Below, piece by piece: positions 1 through 5,356 of a stretch of 7,015 nt of DNA. Each line of letters begins with the position of its first letter. Positions within the stretch are counted from its first letter, which is position 1. Where the stretch lies: the NCBI GenBank assembly GCA_043744175.1, contig JAYTVD010000062.1:1-7015 (forward strand), given 5' to 3'. This DNA is from JANMEX01 sp043744175. GTDB taxonomy: Bacteria; Pseudomonadota; Alphaproteobacteria; Rhizobiales; Rhizobiaceae. The notes under the pieces are model-generated. The model searched no databases. It was not told the origin of the DNA and worked only from the letters and a program-made list of their open reading frames with translations. Made by a program: the position numbers and the translations under genes.

Positions 1-129
1 TGCAAGCGCAGCATCCTCGGCCACTGGCGCGATGATAGTGGGCTTGGCCAGAAAGACAGCGAGCAGCGCTATCCATGTCAATTTCCCCAAGGTAAACAAT
101 TGGTTAACTACCATTCGAGCCATGCGCAT
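1..129 (-). CDS. N-terminus of an unidentified secreted or membrane-anchored protein (partial)
   Basis: Only the first 43 codons are visible; the gene runs off the left edge. Reading from ATG at 129 the product begins MRMARMVVNQLFTLGKLTWI, continues with a hydrophobic run (ALLAVFLA) and then an alanine- and acid-containing segment. A basic start, a hydrophobic core and small residues afterwards suit a Sec signal peptide or a single N-terminal membrane anchor, so the protein probably acts in the envelope. The frame stays open up to a stop at 163-165. ATG codons at 123 and 114 and a GTG at 141 are alternative starts; none has a convincing Shine-Dalgarno. The gene is divergent from the small gene at 230. 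Too little is visible to assign a family. Confidence 0.55.
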   Translation of the reverse strand, partial: MRMARMVVNQLFTLGKLTWIALLAVFLAKPTIIAPVAEDAALA

Positions 130-229
130 AACGCAAACCACAATCCCGCTAGCCAGTCTTGCTCATCATTGTGCAGTGCACCATCTTTGACCAAGAGGAC
201 AAAATCGGGAGGGAAGAAAGGACTATACT

Positions 230-382
230 ATGAAGATTCGTTTTTTATCCCGCATGTTGCCACGGGTTGCCACGCAGCGAGAGCTTGAGATGGCTTACTT
301 AAATCAATCGACGTCCATGATTGATCTTGAATATCGTGAGCGCGAAATTGATCGTGGCCGGTTTCAACGCCGCAATTACTAA
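230..382 (+). CDS. DUF3563-like small protein, 50 aa
   Basis: A complete 50-codon ORF starts with MKIRFLSRMLPRV and ends with ...GRFQRRNY. The segment from about residue 21 (MAYLNQSTSMIDLEYRE) through REIDRGRF carries a YLN-x-S...DLE-x-R-x-REI-x-RG pattern. I associate this pattern with the short uncharacterised DUF3563 family of proteobacteria (about 45-75 aa). A strong purine-rich Shine-Dalgarno (GGGAGGGAAGAAAGGA) lies just upstream, which supports translation despite the small size. No signal peptide or membrane segment is visible; the protein is basic at both ends with an acidic centre. It stops 6 nt before the end of the convergent ParB-like gene. The function is unknown; the family assignment is from memory. 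Confidence 0.8.
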   Translation: MKIRFLSRMLPRVATQRELEMAYLNQSTSMIDLEYREREIDRGRFQRRNY

Positions 383-388
383 TCTGTG

Positions 389-637
389 TCAGTGCTTCCG
401 CGCCTGCACAAGGTAGGCGTTAATCACGGTGTCGCCCAGAGCGCGGGCGGCCTCTAGGCGGTGGAGGCCTTCCACCAGCACATGGCGCTTGCCGTCAAAG
501 CGCACTTGGATCGGCATTTTGTGGCCGTTTTCCAGCATATCCTCAATAAGAACCTGCACTTTGGCCGGGTCGAGCGTTTTGCGCCGCTCGGTGGGAATGT
601 AGATGCTTTCGAGTTTTACGGCAGTGATGGCTAGCAT
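389..637 (-). CDS. Single-domain ParB/sulfiredoxin-fold protein, 82 aa
   Basis: The product is a stand-alone ParB N-terminal (ParB/Srx superfamily) domain. The N-terminal strand segment (AVKLESIYIPTERRKTLDPA) is followed by a helix (VQVLIEDMLENG), a PIQVR strand and the signature VEGLHRLEAARALG at residues 55-68. That signature corresponds to the nucleotide-binding GE-x-R-x-x-A-A loop of ParB nucleases and CTPases. No helix-turn-helix or C-terminal dimerisation domain is present, so it is not a chromosome-partitioning ParB. The frame is open far upstream, but the start at 637 is fixed by GAGGAG 5 nt before the ATG and by domain length. It is divergent from the methionine-rich gene at 804. Its substrate is not evident; nucleotide binding is inferred from the fold. 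Confidence 0.88.
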   Translation of the reverse strand: MLAITAVKLESIYIPTERRKTLDPAKVQVLIEDMLENGHKMPIQVRFDGKRHVLVEGLHRLEAARALGDTVINAYLVQARKH

Positions 638-803
638 GGAATCTCCTCGTGACCACACACTAGCAGACAAATGCGCTGCGTGAAGCGTGTTCACGGGGCA
701 ATCACAAATGCGTGGCTCACCGCCTCGTGAGTTGGTTGTTATCGCTGGCTTTGGCAAGACAGGCGTGTGGCAATAACGCCGCACCAAATCTTGGAGACTT
801 GCC
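638..803. promoter_or_regulatory. Divergent intergenic region with two short inverted repeats
   Basis: This 166-bp spacer separates the ParB-like gene (minus) from the methionine-rich gene (plus) and must hold both promoters. Two palindromic stretches are visible: CGTGAA-N5-TTCACG at 679-695 and CTCAC-N6-GTGAG at 716-731. Neither is followed by a T-run, so they are not intrinsic terminators; they could be operator sites or leader hairpins. I find no convincing -35/-10 pair in either direction. Confidence 0.35.
643..648 (-). promoter_or_regulatory. Shine-Dalgarno deciding the ParB-like start
   Basis: GAGGAG (minus strand) lies 5 nt before the ATG at 637. It selects this start over the much longer open frame that extends upstream to about position 955. 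Confidence 0.85.
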
Positions 804-1079
804 ATGTTGAAATCCCTTATCCTTGCCGCTTCGCTCACATTCGTTTTTGCCGGTGCAACACTTGCCGATGATATGAAGGTTGAGCCGATGAAATGTGATG
901 ATGCCGCCATGATGAAAGTTGAAAAAGACGTGATGGCGATGGACGCCGCCAACAAAGATCACATGAAAATGGGCATGGACGAATTGGCAATGGCCAAGGA
1001 TTCTATGAAAGCCAAAAAAGACGATGATTGCGCCATGCACCTTGGCAAGGCTGCCATGGAATCCATGTCAAAGATGTAA
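804..1079 (+). CDS. Small exported methionine-rich protein, 91 aa
   Basis: The N-terminus (MLKSLILAASLTFVFAGATLA) is a textbook Sec signal peptide with likely cleavage after A21 or A18, so the mature protein of about 70 residues should be periplasmic. The mature part has about 15 methionines (for example MKVEPMKCDDAAMM, DHMKMGMDELAM), many Lys and Asp residues, His53 and His79, and two cysteines, C31 and C76. It looks like an extended, amphipathic helical protein. Clustered Met with His and Cys is typical of periplasmic Cu(I)/Ag(I)-binding proteins, but no recognised copper-chaperone domain is visible, so metal binding is inference. GGAG 7 nt before the ATG supports the start. A rho-independent terminator follows, so it is probably monocistronic. 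I recall similar uncharacterised proteins in Hyphomicrobiales. Confidence 0.88.
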   Translation: MLKSLILAASLTFVFAGATLADDMKVEPMKCDDAAMMKVEKDVMAMDAANKDHMKMGMDELAMAKDSMKAKKDDDCAMHLGKAAMESMSKM

Positions 1080-1099
1080 GTAACTAGTGCCAGATTTGA

Positions 1100-1134
1100 G
1101 CCCCTGCGCTAACGCGTGGGGGCCTTTTCTTTTG
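1100..1134 (+). terminator. Rho-independent terminator of the methionine-rich gene
   Basis: GCCCCTGCGC (1100-1109) pairs with GCGTGGGGGC (1114-1123) around a TAAC loop. This makes a 10-bp stem with two G-T pairs, followed by CTTTTCTTTT. It starts 20 nt after the TAA at 1079. The loop and right arm lie inside the last codons and stop codon of the convergent DUF1003 gene. On the minus strand the hairpin has no T-run after it, so it works in one direction only. Confidence 0.85.
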
Positions 1135-1678
1135 TTTTAGCCGCTGTCAATTTGCGCAAAATGACCAGTTGTTCCTCTTGTTGTTCCATGAGTTTCACAA
1201 GCTTTTCCTGGCGCAGATCATCCATTTTTTCATGCAGTGCCAGGATCTCGAGTTCGGCCTTCAAATTGATTTCATAATCATGCGCGGCTGCAATCCGGTC
1301 TTTCTCGGATTGGCGGTTTTGCGACATCATGATGATCGGCGCCTGCAGCGCGGCCACCATCGACAGCATTAAATTGAGGAAAATGAACGGGTAGGGATCA
1401 AAGGCGCGACCTGAAAAGTTCAGCACCACATTGACGGCGACCCACACCACCAGAATCGCCACAAAAATGATGATAAAGGTCCAAGACCCGCCGAACGCCG
1501 CCACCCGGTCAGCCACACGCGCGCCATATGTCATTTTGGTCTTGTCAGGCTCGGCAAGATTGCGGCTGATGCGCGTGCGCGAGGCAATTTTATCGAGCAC
1601 ACGGCGCTCGCTTGGCGTCAGGTCCGATGGCTGCATATTCATCAGCCGCTTTGATAATTCCTGAATTTTGTCTGCCAT
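1109..1678 (-). CDS. DUF1003 inner-membrane protein, 189 aa
   Basis: The first ~60 residues are hydrophilic and basic (SERRVLDKIASRTRISRN). Two membrane segments follow at about residues 66-87 (WTFIIIFVAILVVWVAVNVV) and 97-118 (PFIFLNLMLSMVAALQAPII), joined by the short loop NFSGRAFDPY. The DPYPFIFLNLMLS...QAPIIMMSQNRQ block is the hallmark of DUF1003. A soluble tail of about 70 residues (EINLKAELEILALHEKMDDL and onward) is predicted coiled coil, ending in a basic stretch. The family's biochemical role is unknown; the layout suggests a dimeric membrane protein with cytoplasmic ends. ATG 1678 is preferred because GAGGAA lies just upstream. An in-frame GTG at 1702, touching the dinB stop, would add 8 residues but has no Shine-Dalgarno. 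It lies 24 nt after dinB, probably co-transcribed. Confidence 0.92.
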   Translation of the reverse strand: MADKIQELSKRLMNMQPSDLTPSERRVLDKIASRTRISRNLAEPDKTKMTYGARVADRVAAFGGSWTFIIIFVAILVVWVAVNVVLNFSGRAFDPYPFIFLNLMLSMVAALQAPIIMMSQNRQSEKDRIAAAHDYEINLKAELEILALHEKMDDLRQEKLVKLMEQQEEQLVILRKLTAAKTKEKAPTR

Positions 1679-1681
1679 ATT

Positions 1682-1687
1682 TTCCTC
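1682..1687 (-). promoter_or_regulatory. Shine-Dalgarno deciding the DUF1003 start
   Basis: GAGGAA on the minus strand lies a few bases before ATG 1678. This favours that start over the GTG at 1702, which directly follows the dinB stop codon. Confidence 0.7.
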
Positions 1688-1702
1688 GCGCGTTGCCAGC
1701 AC

Positions 1703-2992
1703 TTAGCGCTTGTTTTTGCCGAATGTCTCGCCCAATTCCACCGAATGATTGCCATATTTGGCACGCAGCGTGTCCATCGCGGTTTCAGCCTTGGCGCGTT
1801 TGGTGGCCAGCGGATCGACTAAATCCTGCGGGTCGGCGAGTTTCGGGTCCATGAATTCGGAGACGCCGATCCCAATCAGCCGGAACTTTGTGCCGTCAAT
1901 TTCGCGCTCCAACAGGCTTAATCCAGTGCGGAAAATCCGGTCGGCAAGCTGCGTTGGGTCACCGAGAGATTTGTTGCGGGTGCGGGACTTAAAGTCTTGG
2001 GTTTTGAGTTTCAGCACCACAGTTTTGCCCGCGATTTCCGCCTTCTTTAAGCGCCGTGCGACCTTTTCTGATAGCTCGCGCAATATCGGGCGCAGGTCCG
2101 AAAGCTCAGACAGATCGGTGAAAAAAGTCGTCTCCGCCGATATGCTTTTCATATCCGAAGTCGGGTCAACGGGCCGGTTATCCAAGCCCCGCGATAGACG
2201 GAACAGGCGCTGGCCCATGACGCCATAGCGCTTCATCAGCACGTCTTCTTCCATGGTCTGCAATTGCGCAATCATGGTGATGCCGTCTTTGGCTAGCGTT
2301 TCCTCGAAGGCTTTGCCAACGCCCCAGATTTTTGAAACGGGCAGCGCGCCTAAGAAGGGCACGACTTCCGCCTTGCCGATGATTGAAAATCCGCGCGGCT
2401 TTTCCAAATCCGAGGCGATTTTGGCGAGGAATTTGCAGTAAGACAGTCCCACCGAAACCGAGATTCCAATCTCGTCTTGCACCCGCTTGGCGAACCGCGC
2501 CAACGTAAGGGCAGGCGGCAGGCGGTGCAGCTTTTCGGTGCCGGATAGGTCTAAAAACGCCTCGTCAATCGAGACTGGCTGCACCAATGGCGTCATTTCC
2601 AGCATCATTTGGCGCACTTCGCGGCCAACGCGGGCGTATTTGGCCATATCCGGCTTAACGACAACCGCCTGCGGGCAGGCTTCCAGCGCTTTGAACATCG
2701 GCATTGCGGAGCGCACCCCATGAACTCGCGCCACGTAGCAGGCGGTGGAGACCACGCCGCGCTTGCCCCCGCCGATAATCACCGGCAGATTTGCGAGCGC
2801 GGGGTTGTCGCGCTTTTCGACAGACGCATAAAAAGCATCGCAATCCACATGGGCGATGGAAAGATCAAACAACTCGTCGTGATGAGCAAGGCGCGGCGAG
2901 CCGCAGCTCTCGCAACGCCGCAGGACATGCGTTTGCGCTGCCAGACAATCACGGCAAAATCCAAACTGCTGTGTCTTGACAACATCCATCAT
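1703..2992 (-). CDS. dinB: DNA polymerase IV (Y-family translesion polymerase)
   Basis: This 429-aa Y-family polymerase carries out error-prone translesion synthesis. Visible motifs are the N-terminal catalytic HVDCDAFYASVE (D50; Y55 at the steric-gate position), the fingers motif VVSTACYVARVHGVRSAMPM, the palm motif SIDEAFLD (D143, E144) and the helix-hairpin-helix-like VSKIWGVGKAF. A little-finger domain follows from about residue 285. Before the polymerase core sits a segment of about 42 residues with C13-x2-C16 and C27-x2-C30 (GFCRDCL...RRCESCGSPR), a probable zinc ribbon absent from E. coli Pol IV (351 aa) but familiar in Rhizobiales. ATG 2992 (or 2989) is the only plausible start; there is no Shine-Dalgarno, and a LexA box ends 5 nt upstream. 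It follows DUF3572 by 51 nt and precedes DUF1003. Confidence 0.97.
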   Translation of the reverse strand: MMDVVKTQQFGFCRDCLAAQTHVLRRCESCGSPRLAHHDELFDLSIAHVDCDAFYASVEKRDNPALANLPVIIGGGKRGVVSTACYVARVHGVRSAMPMFKALEACPQAVVVKPDMAKYARVGREVRQMMLEMTPLVQPVSIDEAFLDLSGTEKLHRLPPALTLARFAKRVQDEIGISVSVGLSYCKFLAKIASDLEKPRGFSIIGKAEVVPFLGALPVSKIWGVGKAFEETLAKDGITMIAQLQTMEEDVLMKRYGVMGQRLFRLSRGLDNRPVDPTSDMKSISAETTFFTDLSELSDLRPILRELSEKVARRLKKAEIAGKTVVLKLKTQDFKSRTRNKSLGDPTQLADRIFRTGLSLLEREIDGTKFRLIGIGVSEFMDPKLADPQDLVDPLATKRAKAETAMDTLRAKYGNHSVELGETFGKNKR

Positions 2993-2999
2993 GTCAAGA
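2974..2999. repeat. Inverted repeat spanning the dinB start codon
   Basis: TCTTGACA (2974-2981) and TGTCAAGA (2992-2999) are perfect 8-bp arms separated by 10 nt. In the dinB mRNA the tandem AUGs fall at the base of and inside the loop. The outer arm overlaps one base pair-half of the LexA box. It could be an mRNA hairpin that limits initiation, or a protein-binding palindrome. Confidence 0.6.
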
Positions 3000-3012
3000 A
3001 CAATACAGGAAC
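2998..3012 (-). promoter_or_regulatory. LexA (SOS) box of dinB
   Basis: On the minus strand this reads GTTC-CTGTATT-GTTC, an exact match to the alphaproteobacterial LexA direct-repeat consensus GTTC-N7-GTTC. It ends 5 nt before the dinB ATG, consistent with LexA blocking a promoter or initial transcribed region there. DNA damage and RecA-driven LexA self-cleavage would release dinB expression independently of upstream DUF3572. Confidence 0.88.
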
Positions 3013-3043
3013 ATTGATAAGGAGTCTAACACGCTGTTGAGGC

Positions 3044-3340
3044 TTAAGTTGAGTGGTACATATTTTGATCGCCGCCCGGCAGGGCTTGCAGGGCTTTGGT
3101 TACGCTAGCGGCATGAATGCCGGAGCTTTCGGCAAAGGCGGTTAGTGTCGGTTCGTGCGCGACGATGAACTGCAAAACCCCCGCAAGAAATGCCGGTTCC
3201 TGCGCTGCGTGGCGGATTTGTGAGGCGTCAATGCCGGAAAGATCGAGAAAGCGGCGCATCAGGGTTTCATCGCCCGCAAGCCAGACCAGCGCATTGATTG
3301 CCATCTCTTCGGGGGCCACTTTATCCGGTTTCAGTGCCAT
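3044..3340 (-). CDS. DUF3572 family protein, 98 aa
   Basis: This is a short, mostly helical, mildly acidic cytoplasmic protein. Landmarks are EEMAINALVWLAGDETLMRR (from about residue 11), FLDLSGIDASQIR, FLAGVLQFIVAHEPTLTAFAES and a C-terminal ALPGGDQ. This matches the DUF3572 family as I remember it; the family is characteristic of alphaproteobacteria and often sits next to divK or dinB. The function is unknown. The start at ATG 3340 has a weak GGGACT 8-9 nt upstream. It is divergent from divK across 132 bp and lies 51 nt upstream of dinB on the same strand, so readthrough into dinB is possible besides the SOS promoter. No cysteines, membrane segments or signal peptide are present. Confidence 0.9.
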   Translation of the reverse strand: MALKPDKVAPEEMAINALVWLAGDETLMRRFLDLSGIDASQIRHAAQEPAFLAGVLQFIVAHEPTLTAFAESSGIHAASVTKALQALPGGDQNMYHST

Positions 3341-3388
3341 ATTTTTGAGTCCCGTCTGTAATTATTTGTGCAATCGTTCCCTTGTTCT

Positions 3389-3419
3389 TTGCGTTTCGTC
3401 AATCAAATCCATTTATAAC
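3389..3419 (+). promoter_or_regulatory. Possible divK-pleD promoter
   Basis: TTGCGT (3389-3394) and TATAAC (3414-3419; TTATAA from 3413) form a sigma70-like pair with 18-19 bp spacing. Transcription would start near 3426 and include the leader hairpin at 3433-3457. No CtrA-type TTAA-N7-TTAA site is present between 3341 and 3472. One GANTC (CcrM) site, GAGTC, lies at 3347-3351. Confidence 0.3.
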
Positions 3420-3432
3420 CGCACCAGCAACA

Positions 3433-3457
3433 GGTTGTTTTCCGACGAAAACAGACC
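3433..3457 (+). promoter_or_regulatory. Hairpin in the divK leader next to the ribosome binding site
   Basis: TGTTTTC (3436-3442) and GAAAACA (3447-3453) pair perfectly around a CGAC loop. GGT (3433-3435) and ACC (3455-3457) extend the stem past one bulged G. The hairpin ends about 3 nt before the Shine-Dalgarno AGGAAAGGA (3460-3468). No T-run follows, so it is not a terminator. It may be an mRNA stability or translation-control element, or a DNA operator. Confidence 0.55.
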
Positions 3458-3472
3458 ATAGGAAAGGATGAC

Positions 3473-3844
3473 ATGGCAAAGCGCGTCATGATCGTTGAAG
3501 ATAATGAGCTGAATATGAAGCTCTTCAAAGACCTGATCGAAGCATCGGGCTATGAGACGATTCGCACCCGCAACGGGCTCGAAGCGCTCGATCTTGCGCG
3601 TTTGCACAAGCCTGATTTGATCCTCATGGACATCCAATTGCCGGAGGTTTCCGGCCTTGAAGTGACCAAATGGATCAAAGACGATGATAAATTGCATCGT
3701 ATTCCCATCATTGCCGTCACCGCATTTGCCATGAAGGGCGATGAGGAGCGTATCCGTCAGGGTGGCTGCGAAGCCTATATTTCCAAACCTATCTCGGTCT
3801 CTAAATTTGTTGAGACGATCAAATCCTATCTTGGCGACGCCTAA
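3473..3844 (+). CDS. divK: Single-domain cell-cycle response regulator DivK
   Basis: This 123-aa receiver domain has no output domain. The acidic pocket is E9-D10 (VMIVEDNELNM), the phosphoacceptor is D53 (LILMDIQLPEVSG), the switch threonine is T83 (AVTAFAM) and the conserved lysine is K105 (YISKPIS). Length and sequence match DivK of Caulobacter and rhizobia. In Caulobacter, DivK is phosphorylated by DivJ and dephosphorylated by PleC. DivK~P acts through DivL and CckA to lower CtrA activity and sets asymmetric cell fate; DivK and PleD also modulate those kinases. It has a strong Shine-Dalgarno AGGAAAGGA and is followed by pleD after 18 nt, the conserved two-gene operon. It lies in the cytoplasm, with polar recruitment known from the family. 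Confidence 0.97.
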   Translation: MAKRVMIVEDNELNMKLFKDLIEASGYETIRTRNGLEALDLARLHKPDLILMDIQLPEVSGLEVTKWIKDDDKLHRIPIIAVTAFAMKGDEERIRQGGCEAYISKPISVSKFVETIKSYLGDA

Positions 3845-3862
3845 GATAGAGGGAGCTAACGT

Positions 3863-5233
3863 ATGACCGCGAAAATTCTGGTTGTTGATGATATTCCGGC
3901 AAACGTGAAATTGCTGCAAGCGCGGCTGACTGCGGAATATTTTGAAGTTGTGACGGCTACCAATGGTCCGGATGCGCTGGCAATCTGCGAGCAGGGCGGC
4001 ATTGATTTGATTTTGCTCGATATTATGATGCCGGGCATGGACGGATTTGAAGTCTGCACGCGTCTAAAGGCGGACCCCGCCACTCAGCATGTGCCCGTTG
4101 TCATGGTTACGGCGCTGGACCAACCGGCAGACCGTATTCGCGGGCTAACGGCTGGCGCCGATGATTTCTTAACGAAGCCTGTCAATGACTTGGCACTGAT
4201 GTCTCGCGTAAAGTCACTGGTGCGCTTGAAGACATTGACCGATGAATTGCGCCTTCGCGCCGCTACCACACGGGCGATTGGCATTGATGAATTGCTCAGC
4301 GGCAAGCTCGGTGAGGCGCAAGGCAAGGCGCGGCTACTCATCATTGATGAGCGCCAATCATCTGCGGAGCGTATCGCCAAGGCGCTTGTTGGCGAGTTTC
4401 TGGTTGATATGACGCAAGACCCGCAGGCTGGCTTCTTCCAAGCGGTTGAAAAGAACTACGACTGCGTTTTGATAACAACTGCATTTGCTAATTTTGATCC
4501 GCTTCGCATTTGCTCGCAGCTGCGCTCACTTGATCGCACACGCTTTTTGCCAATATTGCTCATTGCGGAACCCGGCGAAGATGATCGCATCATGCGCGGG
4601 CTTGAACTTGGCGTGAATGATTTTGTCGTGCGCCCTGTGGACCCGCAAGAATTGGTGGCGCGTTTGCGCACGCAGGTGCGCCGCAAGCGCTTCAATGAGG
4701 CGCTGCGCCAAAGTGTGGTGCAGACTATTGAAATGGCGGTCACAGATGGCCTCACAGGGCTGCACAACCGCCGCTATCTCGATAATCACATGCAGAGCCT
4801 GTTTGACCGCGCCACGCAGCGAAAGCGGCCTTTGTCGTTCATGATGACAGACATCGACAAGTTCAAAACTATCAACGACACGTTCGGCCATGATGGCGGG
4901 GATGATGTGTTGCGCGAGTTTGCGCTACGTCTGCGCCGCCAAGTGCGTGGTGCGGATTTGGTGTGCCGCTATGGCGGCGAAGAGTTTGTGGTGGTGATGC
5001 CGGATACAGATGCTGATGTGGCTGCCAGAGTTGCTGAGCGTGTACGCGCTGCCATTGAAAGCGAACCGTTTGTGGTCAATGGCGGACGCTCAATCAGCGT
5101 CACAACATCAGTCGGCGTTTCGACATTGTTGCCGGGGCTGGATGGCGTTGCGGATTTGATGAAGCGTGCGGACAGGGGCCTTTACGAGGCAAAAAATGCC
5201 GGACGCAACCGCGTTGTACAATTGGCTGCGTAA
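3863..5233 (+). CDS. pleD: Response regulator / diguanylate cyclase PleD
   Basis: The 456-aa product has domain order REC1 (about 1-120), REC2 (about 155-275) and GGDEF (about 290-455), the size and layout of Caulobacter PleD (454 aa). It makes c-di-GMP from two GTP when REC1 is phosphorylated and the protein dimerises. REC1 keeps D9/D10, D53 (LILLDIMMPGMDG), T83 and K105. REC2 is degenerate: T205 replaces the phosphoacceptor Asp, A235 the switch Thr and R258 the Lys, so it is a dimerisation adaptor. The cyclase has an intact GGEEF active site (371-375), metal ligand D330, the KTINDTFGHDGGDD substrate region and an RxxD inhibitory site (R362-G-A-D365) five residues before GGEEF, so product feedback is expected. 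Shine-Dalgarno GAGGGAG. In Caulobacter it drives the motile-to-sessile transition with DivK. Confidence 0.97.
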   Translation: MTAKILVVDDIPANVKLLQARLTAEYFEVVTATNGPDALAICEQGGIDLILLDIMMPGMDGFEVCTRLKADPATQHVPVVMVTALDQPADRIRGLTAGADDFLTKPVNDLALMSRVKSLVRLKTLTDELRLRAATTRAIGIDELLSGKLGEAQGKARLLIIDERQSSAERIAKALVGEFLVDMTQDPQAGFFQAVEKNYDCVLITTAFANFDPLRICSQLRSLDRTRFLPILLIAEPGEDDRIMRGLELGVNDFVVRPVDPQELVARLRTQVRRKRFNEALRQSVVQTIEMAVTDGLTGLHNRRYLDNHMQSLFDRATQRKRPLSFMMTDIDKFKTINDTFGHDGGDDVLREFALRLRRQVRGADLVCRYGGEEFVVVMPDTDADVAARVAERVRAAIESEPFVVNGGRSISVTTSVGVSTLLPGLDGVADLMKRADRGLYEAKNAGRNRVVQLAA

Positions 5234-5245
5234 TAACAAACGCTT

Positions 5246-5301
5246 GCAACTAATTGATTCTTGTCCGGAATTTTTATTCGTAAATTAGCAGTTGCTTTTT
5301 T
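5246..5301 (+). terminator. Possible pleD terminator
   Basis: GCAACTAATT (5246-5255) can pair with AATTAGCAGTTGC (5283-5295) with a 3-nt bulge, followed directly by six Ts (5296-5301). The 27-nt loop and bulge make it weaker than a classical intrinsic terminator. Confidence 0.4.
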
Positions 5302-5321
5302 CTGACTTTGGGTCACAATAT
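5291..5321 (+). promoter_or_regulatory. Weak promoter candidate for the structured-RNA locus
   Basis: GTTGCT (5291-5296) and CAATAT (5316-5321) resemble the rhizobial sigma70 consensus CTTGAC-N17-CTATAT. The -10 matches 5 of 6; the -35 is poor. Transcription would begin near 5328. The -35 overlaps the possible pleD terminator. Confidence 0.25.
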
Positions 5322-5356
5322 TTTTCTGTGCTCCAGCGCGTAGCGTATTCCTGTGA

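Noticed and set aside
93..107. TAAA-N7-TTAA, similar to a CtrA box
   Set aside because: One mismatch to TTAA-N7-TTAA, and it lies inside the partial minus-strand gene downstream of its start, so it does not look like a functional promoter site.
638..955. Extended 188-residue version of the ParB-like protein
   Set aside because: The extra N-terminus lacks a domain and overlaps the start and signal peptide of the methionine-rich gene; GAGGAG in front of ATG 637 fixes the start.
1170..1190. GTTC...GTTC pair resembling a LexA box
   Set aside because: The spacing is 8 rather than 7 nt, and it is inside the DUF1003 coding sequence. A second pair near 3376 has only 4 nt between the halves.
1169..3040. 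Several long plus-strand frames opposite DUF1003 and dinB
   Set aside because: They are antisense shadows of well-recognised genes and show no ribosome sites or domains.
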